Source: Alisma plantago-aquatica (Eukaryota; Streptophyta; Magnoliopsida; Alismatales; Alismataceae). Taken from it: a DNA stretch of 64,000 nucleotides. The notes under the pieces are model-generated. The model saw only the letters and a program-made list of their open reading frames with translations. It had not been told where the DNA came from and did not search any database. Shown here one piece after another: positions 49,001 through 60,234 of the stretch. Both the position numbers and the translations under genes were made by a program. Numbering within the stretch: the first letter of the stretch is position 1; each line of letters opens with the position of its first letter. The DNA is taken from contig OY856411.1 of NCBI GenBank assembly GCA_963693085.1, forward strand, positions 1,344,643,550-1,344,707,549, written 5' to 3'.

Positions 49001-50666
49001 CTTCATGATTTAAGTATGAAAGGAGGAACCACTATTTCTAATCATAATGGAAGGGATTGGATAACCCTAATTGATGTAAATCAGGGAACCTAGATATTGT
49101 AAGAGTATGAAGGTACAACTCTTGAAATGAATTGTTTATTATTATTAGTTGAATTAACCAAGCAGGTTCTTATATGAGGATGATCATATCCAGGTAAGGA
49201 TTATGATACCATATTCATTGAAAGCATGTTGTTAGCTTAATGAATAGTGAATATGCTATGATGCCTAAGTTTAAGTAGCATCATATGAGATGATAGGCTG
49301 TAAGAGCCATGAGTAACATCAAGGTCATGCTGACTAAAATGACTTATGATGAGTTGATATCCTTTGGTAACTGATATGAGTTAAACTTGATACATTTAGT
49401 ATTCTTCTTGTATAGCAGTGTTTTAATATTTAAATGCTTGGAAACATGTATGATGTTAAAAGAATACTGAAATGTACCTAACTAATCAAGTATAATCATA
49501 CCATGTAGAGCCTTGATCATAGATCCATCATTGTCAGAAGTTAAATGATGGTGAAACAGGTTTTCCTAAGGGAACTCATGGATCACATACTTTTGAGTAT
49601 GTGGGGGAATATGGATGTGTATATCCTTACATCCTAGTGTAGGAATTGATGTAGATGTATCTTAATCTATCAATCCTTCACTATATGTTTATGTCGGGGT
49701 GATGTAACACTAATCTCCCGAGGAAATCTTTTATACCGCATCGATGAGAGATAAACAAGAAGTATTTCGATGACGAAGAGAGTACAAAATGCCACTGTGA
49801 CTCTAATAGCGAAGTACCAGAATACCCTGGTAATCTATAGTAGCAGAGACACTAGATGTCCTGCATGTTTATCCTCACTCTGACTGAGGAAGATGAGGTC
49901 ATAAGAATTCGGCTCTTTTGATGACCTAGGTATGATACCTATGCGACTTAATAAGTGATCAGTTGGAGTATGAGCGGTATACCTCATCTCCACAGGGCAT
50001 AATAATGTTTGTAAAACATAATCAACAACATAGCATATCTGCTTAGGTTAAAACTACGAGATACAATGACTGAAATTACACTGCCTAGTATATATGTTTT
50101 TCATATTTCTTAAATGATGTTGTCCTACTTAATGTCAATTTGTTGTTGATTACCTTAAAAGCTTTTATTGCTTATGTTGTTCTTTGATTGCTATAATAAA
50201 GCTTCTGGCGGAGAGTTATAACTCTCTCTGGGACAATTATTTAAAATTGTCTCACTCCGTAGACTTCAACTTTTTAGGTGGTCGTTGAGGACGAAGGAAC
50301 CAGTATGCAGGTGATCAGTATCAGCAGCAGCAGCACCAGGAGCAACAATGAATCTCAGGTGGAGATACTGACTGCTGAGCCATGTAGTTAGTTAGTCCTA
50401 TGTCGTATATGTACTCTCAGATCCTTGGAGTTAGTTGGTCTGAGATTTTTGGTTTTGAATCTTGAGATTTTGTATCTGGTTGTGTATAATCACTCAAGAA
50501 GTGATTTAACAGAGATGCAAACTATTTATCTTGTTTATATAAAAGAAGTTTTATGATTTCAAGATCTTGTCTCAAAAAGTTTTAATTTCCGGTAATTTTT
50601 GTATTCCGCTACTAATCGAATGCTTCCGCTGAGTTTATGTCGTGGTTTATGGATCAGATCGTCTCA
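46052..50666 (+). repeat. Gypsy-1 3' LTR (4,615 bp)
   Basis: Collinear with the 5' LTR and ends CGTCTCA at 50,666, followed by CCATA. Compared with the 5' copy it carries one extra palindrome near 48,120-48,170 (GGGGCCAAACGGTCTCAAAA). Confidence 0.94.
47244..48397 (+). repeat. Palindrome cluster in Gypsy-1 3' LTR
   Basis: Same arms CCAAACGGTCT / AGACCGTTTGG as in the 5' LTR. The copy number is slightly higher because of the added unit at 48,120-48,170. Some arms differ between the LTRs by C/T changes (for example AGACCATTTGG). Confidence 0.92.
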
Positions 50667-50671
50667 CCATA

Positions 50672-51660
50672 CAAGGAGCCAACAAGAGTTGTTGCAACAT
50701 GGAGTGAAGTTACACTTAAAGAAGCCCAGCTCAATGCCAAAGCCATAATCATCCTCTATGCAACCCTTACCCCAATGAAGTGCAACCACATCTCATCTTG
50801 GGACACCGCCTATGAGTTTTGGGACAAATTGTGCATTACTTATGAGGGCACAAAGCAAGTCAAGGAGGCTAAGATCTACATGTTGAACAACCTTCTAGAG
50901 GACTTAAGATGGGCAAGAAAGAAGGGATTGAGGAGATGTACTCTAGGCTCAATGTCATCATAAATGGCCTAGCGGCTTTAGGCAACACTTTGGATGGAGG
51001 TGTAATCAACTCCAAGATCTTGTGGACTATACCAAAGAGATGGGAGTCAAAGGTGACCTCCATTGAAGAAGTGAGGAGCCTTGGTGACATCCTAACCAAA
51101 GAGCTCATTGGCAACCTCCAAGCTCATGAGCCAAAGCTTGACAAACAAGAAGAAGAAATCAAGCAAGAAGAGAAGGAAGCCAAGAAGATCAAAGATAGTG
51201 CTTTCAAAGCACAAGTGGAGGTGGTCATCCTTCAATAACAACTTGATTGTCAGACATCTCCCTCCTCCTCAAGTAAAGATGATGGCCCTAGTGAGCATGA
51301 AGTCAACTACATCAAGGGCAAGCACTTCAAGGGAAAGCAATCCTCCTCCTCTACTCCTAGATGCTATAAGTGTGGATAAAAAGGAAACTACAAGAGTGAA
51401 TGTCCCAAGTCAAGAAAGTCACACCACAAGGACAACTCCAAGGAGGAAGAGTACAAGAATGAGAGCAAGATAAGAGGAAGGATAAGAAGGCGAAAAGACA
51501 CAAGAATGCAACTCATGCAGCTTAGGATGAATCACCCTCAAGTGGCTCTAGCTCCGAAGAAGATGGAGAGTGCCACCTTGCACTCATGGCCTCTACTAGT
51601 GAAGAAATTGGTGAGGTAAGTGAGGTAAGCTTGCATGAGTTATCTAAGGAAACTCTCATT
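50672..51660 (+). pseudogene. gag: Host copia gag, 3' part
   Basis: Continues the gag begun at 36,469: EAQLNAKAIIILYATLTPMK, TAYEFWDKLCITYEGTKQVK, then in the next frame YSRLNVIINGLAALG, IPKRWESKVTSIEEVRSLGD and ELIGNLQAHEP. A knuckle of the CYKCGxKGNYKSEC type (about 51,358-51,405) has a stop after CG. The frame changes near 50,900 and again near 51,240. The SSSEEDGECHLALMA region is cut at 51,666 by the Gypsy-2 LTR. Confidence 0.85.
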
Positions 51661-54600
51661 GATATTGTGGCATCCAACTTACAAAACACAAGATTAACTA
51701 AGCGGAAGCAAATCGTTTGCAGCGGATTACTGAAAATCACTAAAAATTAAAACTTTTTGCAAAGAGATCCAATCATAGGAAATATCTTACATCTAGAACC
51801 ATTGTATAACATTTACATCCTAATACAAAAGTACATGACTTGTACCATCTCTTCTCGAGGATTACAACATTAGCTGCCCTATAACATTATATACGGACAA
51901 CATAAAGCCTCGAGGCATCAAGCCAAAATCTCAAGTTGATGATAAAGTACTATCTACTGACTCTGAGGACCTGAGAGTACAGAGATGACACATATGACTT
52001 TCTAACTATATGACTTGACAGTCAGTGCCTCCACCTGAGATCTCACTACTGTCCAGGTTGTTGCTCTTCTTTTCCTGCAAAAGAGTATCTGCTTCTTTGT
52101 CCGCGTCCACCTAAAATGTTGGATCCCACGGGGGTGAGACAATTGTAAATTGCCCCAGCGGGAGATATAACTCTCCGCCAAAACATTGTTATTGCAGATT
52201 ATTAGATTAAAACTGAACATGAGTTCTTACATATTAACAACAATATTATTTATTGTATGAATAGAATAAGATAATTTTCTTTCCTAAGAAGAACATTGTA
52301 TCTACTCATGGTAGATTCATAATCCATTTATCTAATTGCAATGAACGTAAAGAGATATGAATAACATTTATCAACTAGAATTGCATAAAAGAAATATAAC
52401 ATCAGCCAATGAGTTTTCGTATACAATCCTTAAGCAAACATGTTATACGGCTGATTACATTTTACAATCACACTTAAGCCCTGAGGAGATGAGATATACC
52501 GCTCATACTCCAACCGACCACTGCGAAGTCGAAATCGGTACCATACAAGGACAATGGTAGAGCCGGCTACCAAGACCTCCCACATCTCGGTCAGTGCGAG
52601 ATCACATGCAGGACATCTTGTATCCCTGCTATATATATAGCTTTCCAGGGTATACTGGCAACTTTGCTATCAGAGTTACAGTGGCGTGCTACACTCTCTT
52701 CGCGATCGTGAGATTTCATGTTTATCTCCACCGATCCGGCATTAACATTATTGGGAGATGTGTACGACATCTAACCCAATCATCGGGAGATTCGTGATAC
52801 ATCCATCCCGGTACATATAATGAAGGATTGAGAGATTTAATGTTTATCTCACATCAATTCCTCCATTAGGGCGTAAGGATATTCACACCCATAACCCCAC
52901 ATACTCAAAAGTATGCCCTCCGGGTTTTGTCACGGAGCAGCCCGTTTCACCATCACCAATTTGCTGACGATGATGGATCTATGGTCAGGGCTCTACATGA
53001 TATGATTTCACTTGATTAATTAGGTATGCTAGCCTATTATTTTAGCATCAGTCAAGTTCTCAAACATAACTTCTTCAGATAAGTGCTATAAAGAAATATG
53101 TACTATTTTCATCAATCACGTCTCAGTCTTTATAAGACATTGGGATCTCAGTCCCTCATTTCATTTCTTTGAAAGTTCACATCTCTCAATAACATCATTA
53201 TCATACTTATCAAGTATGGGTATTCATACCCTCAATTCATCACTTTCACTGTTACCACTTGTTAGGTAACTATTACCTCCAGGTCCTCAGACCGAGGTAT
53301 ACATAATACTTGTTATACAAGTATATTACATGGCTCACAAGGCCTATTAAGCATTTTTTCACCTTTCACTAGGCAACAACTTATTCATGGAACTCATAAT
53401 CCATATACATTTTGTTACTTTTACTAAGCAACAACAACATTAGGCACATAAGGCCATTCAAAATAATTATTATATGAATGTCATAGCTCAAATCTGGCTA
53501 TGTTCATCATCTCATGATGTCTACATGATTAATAGACATGATAACAATCATGTAAATCATTTATCACATCATATGAAACAGTAGTAACACCACCATCCTT
53601 TATCAAGATTAGGGTTATTTATCAAATAGGGCTTTTCATTCCCTTTACCCAAAATTAGGGTTAGGGTTTCCCATCTTTCATTAATTAGGGTTTCATGCTC
53701 ATATTATTAGTTCAACCCTAATGTATTGCTCCACACCTCTAGGAGCATTCAAGGATATCATAAGTATATGCTTATGATCATTATTCTCATCATATATCAT
53801 TTATAATCATCAATTCAAGATATGAGTTCATTTCTCATCCTTATCATGGTATGATTACATCATACTCATTGATTTGGCTTAACCCCATTCTCAAGGTATA
53901 TTAGTCAACATTTATAAAAGTACATTGAGTTTATTACATCTTTATTGTAACAATTGTATAACACACACTTCATATGTTTCTGATCCAAGAGTATTGGATT
54001 AGAGGCTCATCAAGGTATGTCTACCCTGAAATGTTGAATGTGATATCTATCATGTCTTGATGTATCACTTTCTTCTCATTTCCATCTCACTTAACTTAAT
54101 CATCTAACCTTGTATTAATGTATTTCCCTCTTAATACTTTATCCACTAATTTGTCACTTTCATCATATGGTGCATAAGTCACACATTAGAATTGTCCCAC
54201 TATCTTTAATGATGTGGACTTATCCAAAGGTTAGGTAGTGTTGAATATAGGATAAACCATTATCCATAACTTTAGATATTTCAACTCTTAGGATGTTATC
54301 CACATCATTATTTAGTATAGCATACATCATTCCTAAGAGTTTCATGTCCTCATCATTGTAAGGTGTATAGGGTTGTTACACATGGATGGAATTATATATA
54401 TAATATCTAGGCATCATCTTGTTCTTTAGACCCTTATTCATTAGAGTATCAACATTACCATCATATGGTTCATCAACCTTACCCTACATGGTTATAACAT
54501 CCTCATCTTACTTAATTGTAATAGCCACATGCTACTTTAAAGTATTGGACATTATACCATCACTATGGTTTCACATATAATTATGTGGCATCACCTTGGA

Positions 54601-54722
54601 TTTGAGTCTCACTTCACATCATTCTTCAAGGTTTCCATAATATGATTCTTATTTAGGGTTTCACATGACATTACCTTAGATTAGGGTTTCTCATTCAATA
54701 ACCCACAATTAGGGTTTCTCAT

Positions 54723-54836
54723 AACATCAACCTCAATTAGGGTTTCTCATGGATTCACCCTCAATTAGGGTTCCTCATGGATTCACCCTCAATTAGGGTT
54801 TCTAATGGATTCACCCTCAATTAGGGTTTCTCGTGA
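54723..54836 (+). repeat. 28-bp telobox-containing tandem array, Gypsy-2 3' LTR
   Basis: Three full 28-bp units start GGATTCACCC at 54,751, 54,779 and 54,807. Each contains CAATTAGGGTTTCTCAT or a one-base variant, with a partial unit before. The other LTR has five. Confidence 0.9.
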
Positions 54837-55324
54837 AGTTACCCTGATTTTGAATTCCCCATATTATCATCTTGGTTTCGAGTCACAACATTACCCTTGA
54901 TTTGTATTACATCTAATATTGCCCTAGATTTAGGTTAGGGCTCAACAACCTCCTTGATTAGGGTTTCATGATCTATTTATTAAGGATCATACCCTAATTT
55001 CTTAATCATTCATATTGAAGGTGTTGAGGCTTATTCATTACATGATTATTATTCATGTAAGAAGTCCTCTCTCTCATTCTCTATAAGATGATACTACTTC
55101 AGACTTAATTAGACTAAGTCAACCTAACTTGAATGAAGAATTGACACTTAATACATTGTGTCATTACTTTCATGATCAATAGAGATTAATTGTTCAAAGA
55201 TTACTAATCACCCTATCTTATTAAGGGTACAATTATTATAATCATATTGGTTTACATCATGCAATTATTCAATTTAAACAATTGACCTTTAACCACTTTA
55301 AGTGTTCACACGGTTTGGTTAATT

Positions 55325-56310
55325 AACTTCCAAACGATCTTGGTCCTTTAGACCCCAAACGGTCTTGACCAATCAGACCTCAAATGGTCTTGCTTGAAAT
55401 TCCTCCAAACGGTTTAAGACTGTTTAGACCTCCAAACGGTCTTGAACAAACCATTGAAACCATTTGGTAAAGTAGCACTTGAAACCGTTTGACAAGGTGG
55501 GTGCTTGAAACTGTTTGCCAAAGTTGAAGTTTGAAACCGTTTGAACCTTAACCGATTTGGGATCGTTTGGTCCCAAATAGTCTTGGGACCGTTTGGTCCC
55601 AAACGGTCTTGAGACCATTTGGTCCAAAACTCCTCAAAATTGAATGGACCAATTATGGTCTCAACCACTCAAGTTGCTTTAGGGTTTTCAATGTTGATTC
55701 CATCATTAATTGAATTCATAGAGACACTCATCAATTGAACCTAACACCACACTTTAATTGAGCTTAATAATCATCCTTCACTTGTTTTGACTTTCAATTT
55801 ATCATCAATTAGGGTTTTTATTCCAATTGGATTAGGGTTTGGAATCAATGAACCTTCAGTATTAGTCATTGTGTAACTGATTACTTTGATACCATTGGAC
55901 CATTATCCAAATTGGACATGATCTGACCTCAAACGGTCTTGAGGTTGTTTGGATGACCTCCAAACGGTCTTGAGACCATTTGGGTGATTCCCAAATGGTT
56001 TTGAAACCGTTTGGGTCAATCAACCCAAAGTTCTAACTCAACCAATTTAGAAATCAGCACTTAACCCAATTAGGGTTTGGTGATTGATTGTCCTTCAACT
56101 CATGAACCCCTTGGAACTAATCAATTATTTTTAATGGGTCATTAACCAACAACATTATCAACAATTCTCCAAACGGTCTACCATGGTCAACACCCTCAAA
56201 CGGTTTTGAAACTGTTTGCTTTCATTCGGTTTGATGAAACTGTTTACCCTCAAACGGTTTGAAACCGTTTGCTCCCAAACAGTTTGGGAAACCGTTTGAG
56301 CAACATTATT
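55325..56310 (-). repeat. Palindrome cluster in Gypsy-2 LTR
   Basis: Copies of the same palindrome family as Gypsy-1, here more diverged, for example GGTCCCAAACGGTCTTGAGA at about 55,596 and CCAAACGGTCTTGAGACC near 55,962. Many have lost one arm (CTCAAACGGTTTGAAACCG near 56,250). Confidence 0.88.
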
Positions 56311-57713
56311 GAAACCGTTTGCCTTGGATATTTGGTGAGATGTGTGCTTATGATGATGTCATCATAATCAAGCTCTAGACTCACGAAACCTATTGTGATT
56401 TCCATGGTGGTTGCATCAATCAACCAAATCAATTATCGTGAATGAAGAAATGATCATTATTTGATAAGGAATTGAATGCAATAACAAAATCAAGGGTTCA
56501 AGTTATAAAAACCGCCTCCAATTGAGATCCAAAGCTCCAATCTCACGGAAACAATTGTGGATGAAGTTTTTGCAACTCCCCCTAGGCTCGTCCTCAAGCT
56601 TTTGGTTTAAAAGATTGGCTAGGGTTGAAGATGGAGTAAAGAAAAGAAGAAATCAATGATTTAGTTTTGATTTCCACCATGGAATCAAGGTGAAAAGGGA
56701 TCAAGAACCTTACCAACAGGTTGGGGGTCGTCCTCTTGATCCTCCCAAGCTCCTTGGTCGGTTTCCAAGCAAAGAGAAGAGGTGGGTTCTGAAAAAGCCT
56801 TTGTTTGGGCTAGGAAAGGGTCTTTTTATAAGAAATTCAATGAGAGAGAAAATGTTTTATAAAAATCTTTTAATTACAAAATTGTTGCCACCTTCTCCCT
56901 CTTGGTTTCTTGTATAGAAAGGCATCTCTATCCCAACTGAGCTCCCTTCCATTATCTAAGAATTATGGGAAAAGGAATTAAGCACCTTAACCTTTATAAT
57001 AAGAATATCCATATTTGAGTGGAAATTCTTTTTCTTATAATAATGGTGAGTGGAGTTTTCACCTCCTTGGGATATACTCGTGCATTTTCAAGGCTCAAGG
57101 ATGTCTACACACATCTGAATCCAACCATATTAATTTTGGTTGAAGGCCCTTCAATTATTTTATTTATTTTTGCATTAAATTGAATTAGGGTTTCAATTAG
57201 GCTTAAATCTTGATTATTTTAATATTAAGATTCTCTCTCCTCCAACTTAAGTCAAATGAGGCACCCCTATCATTTTATTTGCTCTACATGATTTCAAGAA
57301 ACATTAGGGACCTTATTTAAGTAGTAATTTGCATATTGAACCCTAGGTTTTGGGTAAATTACACATTACAACAAAACTAGGTTTTAATGCACACACATTG
57401 TCCGACAAGCTCTATCTTGGTGTCGAAGCTTGTGGAAACCATACCACTACATCATATTCATTATTATGATGTCTTAACATCAGAGGAACATATTATCATG
57501 TAACATTTGCAAGTTAACCCCTTAACTTGGGTAATTTGCACATTAGTCCAAAATAAGCAAACATTGCTTCAACATCGTTCAAACAGGACCAAAATTGAAA
57601 CATAAGTTCCTCTTGAGCCCTAATTACTTTTCACAAGATAAGATTAATATTATAATCATCTTTCTTAATCAAAACACCTAGGGTTAAAGCATAACCAGGT
57701 CAGGGGTGTTACA

Positions 57714-59359
57714 AATTATAAACCCCTAACAAGGATTTCGTTCTTGAAATCCCAGATAAAGGAAGACAAATATTATTCATGCATCTTATCATCATGTCTT
57801 CACATAACATCTCATTATTATGGAAACACCATAGAGATTTAATCAACACAAGGTTCTTCCATACAAGATTCTCATAGAATCTTTTACATAGAACACATAC
57901 TCCATTGTCTTTCTTATTATTGACTGTGGAGTAAATTCTATGTCAGGTGACACTTTCCTTATTTTACTATTTCATGTGACAGATTCTTGTCTCTGAGGAG
58001 TCTCCCATGCTGCTTAATTAATTCAACATTTCTCTTTCAAGATTCGCAATTATGTTCTGTCACCCTTTTGGAACTATAAGTCTTTTCATACCTTAGTTGT
58101 GCCATCTTACCGGGTGACACCCTACTAGATTTCCTTATTACTTGTATTAACTATCTTGTTAGTTGTACATTCTCTTATCATGAAGAGAGGTTACTTGTCA
58201 ACTAAGAATTTATTTTAAAGATATCTTTAATTGTTGTGTTTATGCAAATCATAAACCCCTAACATGTGATGTTCATACTATTTTACATGATTAATCTGAT
58301 TTCATGGTTGACCATTCCAGGTAACCCACATGAACCATCTGATATTTCTTAGATACCAAAATCTCTTACCTTGGTATCTATCACATGTGTTAAAAACACA
58401 TCACATATTTATCTTCCTTTTATCTTGGGACATTACTTGTTTCATATATCTTTTCCTTGGAACTCAAGTCCAAGATAAACCGATACTTTTCTATGCATCC
58501 CTTACATGAACATTTTTATCTTATGCACATCAAGTGTCCTAAGACCCACTTGATTGCCATGTCCCTGAAAGGAAAGAAAACAAGGAATCATATTCCTCTT
58601 ATTAATTTATGTATTTTCAACTATTCATGAACCATTTCCTCTTTTCTCATCCTAAGTTCCTTGTCCTCATCATAAGAATTTATAAGGATGATTACATAAC
58701 ATTATTCCTTTCTTTATTATTATCTAGCATGTTTATGATCATCTCAACACATTTCCCATTTCCTTATTATGGGAAAGGTCTTTATTATACTTACAACTGT
58801 ATTGAGCAAGGTTCATCTCCCTTATTCTTATTCTTATCTTGTGAGGAGTATACTTTTAATTTCTCATACCAACATGCTTATCTGAGATTATCTCAGACTC
58901 CTCTTTTTCTTATGCTTAGGGTATGACATATTTATTCATTCCATATTTCTGACTTCATGATACTCATTAGATTGTCTCAAAATGACTACTTGATCAGAGC
59001 AATCAAAAAGATAACAATCTAAGAGTCTCCATACTCACTTTATCATCAATAGTTGTATACCTGGACAGGGTATATAAATACTGAGATAAGGTAGTATGCA
59101 CTTTTATACTATCATATTCCTTCCTTTTCATATTATCACAAGTATAAGACTTAACATTACTGGATTTTATCTTGGCATCTCTTCAATACCTCATCTTCTT
59201 CTCATAGAGGTAAGAGCAACATGAAACATCTATAATGTTTATTATGCAAAATATAAGTCCTCATAGAACTAATCAAAGAAAACTCAATCAATTACCTTCT
59301 CATTTTAACTCAGGAAACCATAAAAAGACATATTAGAATGACATTATTTTATCTAACCT
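57714..59359 (-). other. Gypsy-2 interior, non-coding part
   Basis: About 1.6 kb between the purine tract (about 57,714-57,745) and the gag remnant. AT-rich, with no pol motif in any frame. The 105-codon plus-strand frame at 58,609-58,926 is antisense and Phe/Leu-rich, and I do not regard it as a gene. Confidence 0.6.
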
Positions 59360-60102
59360 GTCATGATTTGTGGATTGTTCATTGCCTCAGGCTGACTCTA
59401 CCTCAGAGGTTGATTCACAGTAACATTTCTGGCTGAGCAATCTCTTGCCATATGTCCTACCTGTCTACATTGGTAGCAAATTCTGGGTGCTAGATATGGT
59501 CTAGAAGGTTCTTTACCCTTTCTGGATAGCCATTACCTTGGTGCACTAGGCTCTGGTTGCACTGGTGATACCAAAGTCTTTCCCTTTTTGGAACTACTAG
59601 GTCTGTATCCCTAGATTTGGATAGGCCTTTTCTCAATCATCACCATATCTCTCTCTTCCTTGTTCTTTGTTAGACAATTCTTTACAATATGTCCATGCTT
59701 CCTATACTTGTAACAGACCCTAATTTCATGTCGTAACCTATTCTTTACATCACTATTTATTGATTCAATAGGCTAAGGTTGAGCACATACTTGATCTAGT
59801 TCCAGAACTTCATCATTTCCTTTTGCTTCAACCTGCTGATGTGGATTACATATCCTATTGATATCCAAAACATCATCATTACGGGTTGGTAATCTAGGTT
59901 GCACTGCTAGTGCTCGATCCACTAAATACATCATGATTGCCCTAAGTTCCCCAATAATGATACCTAAGGAAGGATTTCTTATCACATTTGGATTAGCTAG
60001 GGGTTTCTCAGGTAATTGTCCCTCTCTTGCCTACTCTCCTGCACCTCTTCTTAGTGCAGCATTGCTACTTTCTACAACAAACTCCTCATGTGACCCAGTC
60101 AT
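59360..60102 (-). pseudogene. gag: Gypsy-2 gag remnant with two zinc knuckles
   Basis: From the minus-strand ATG at 60,102 it reads MTGSHEEFVVESSNAA, homologous to the Gypsy-1 gag start (MSEPHEEYVVESSVAA). Most of the capsid region is missing, stops occur (for example near 60,028 and 59,773), and two knuckle-like motifs follow. One is CYKYRKHGHIVKNC (second Cys lost) at about 59,677-59,720. The other is an intact CYQCRQVGHMARDC at about 59,432-59,475. Two knuckles where Gypsy-1 has one suggests a different gag ancestry or a duplication. Confidence 0.75.
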
Positions 60103-60212
60103 CTTCAAGTTCTTCTTCTCCTATATGAGTAGAAGATACTATCAGATACACCGGAAGACACTACAACAGACTCTACTACCTTAGTCCTATGTCTCTGTAG
60201 ACTCAGTGAACC

Positions 60213-60231
60213 TAGAGCTTTGATACCACTA
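60213..60231 (-). other. Gypsy-2 primer-binding site
   Basis: Minus-strand TTTAGTGGTATCAAAGCTC next to the LTR edge at 60,235. It matches Gypsy-1 with one change (CAAAGC for CAGAGC). Confidence 0.82.
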
Positions 60232-60234
60232 AAT

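Larger units (their letters stand above)
36627..50666 (+). mobile_element. Gypsy-1, Tekay/Del-like chromovirus with 4.6-kb LTRs
   Basis: LTRs at 36,627-41,214 and 46,052-50,666 start TGTAACATCC and end CGTCTCA. They flank 4.84 kb of gag-pol with gag, protease, RT, RNase H, integrase and chromodomain in the Ty3/gypsy order. The target duplication is CTATA (36,622-36,626) and CCATA (50,667-50,671), one mismatch. The two LTRs are collinear, with about 3% mismatches over the first 350 bp by eye. It is inserted in the same orientation into the host copia gag. Confidence 0.95.
51666..57713 (-). repeat. Gypsy-2 3' LTR (6,048 bp)
   Basis: Complete. It is homologous to the Gypsy-1 LTR at both ends (CCCTGACCTGG...AACCCTAGGTGTTTTG start; GCTTCCGCTTAGTTAATC end) but longer. 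It contains a 28-bp tandem array (54,751-54,836), scattered AATTAGGGTTT motifs and a palindrome cluster (55,325-56,310). The 56,500-56,900 part is purine/pyrimidine rich with no gene recognised. Confidence 0.9.

Noticed and set aside
53600..55000. Interstitial telomere repeat from the AGGGTTT motifs
   Set aside because: Motifs are dispersed or in a 28-bp unit with unrelated filler, not tandem TTTAGGG.
58609..58926. 105-codon plus-strand frame in the Gypsy-2 interior
   Set aside because: Antisense to the element, Phe/Leu-rich from AT-rich sequence, no motif.
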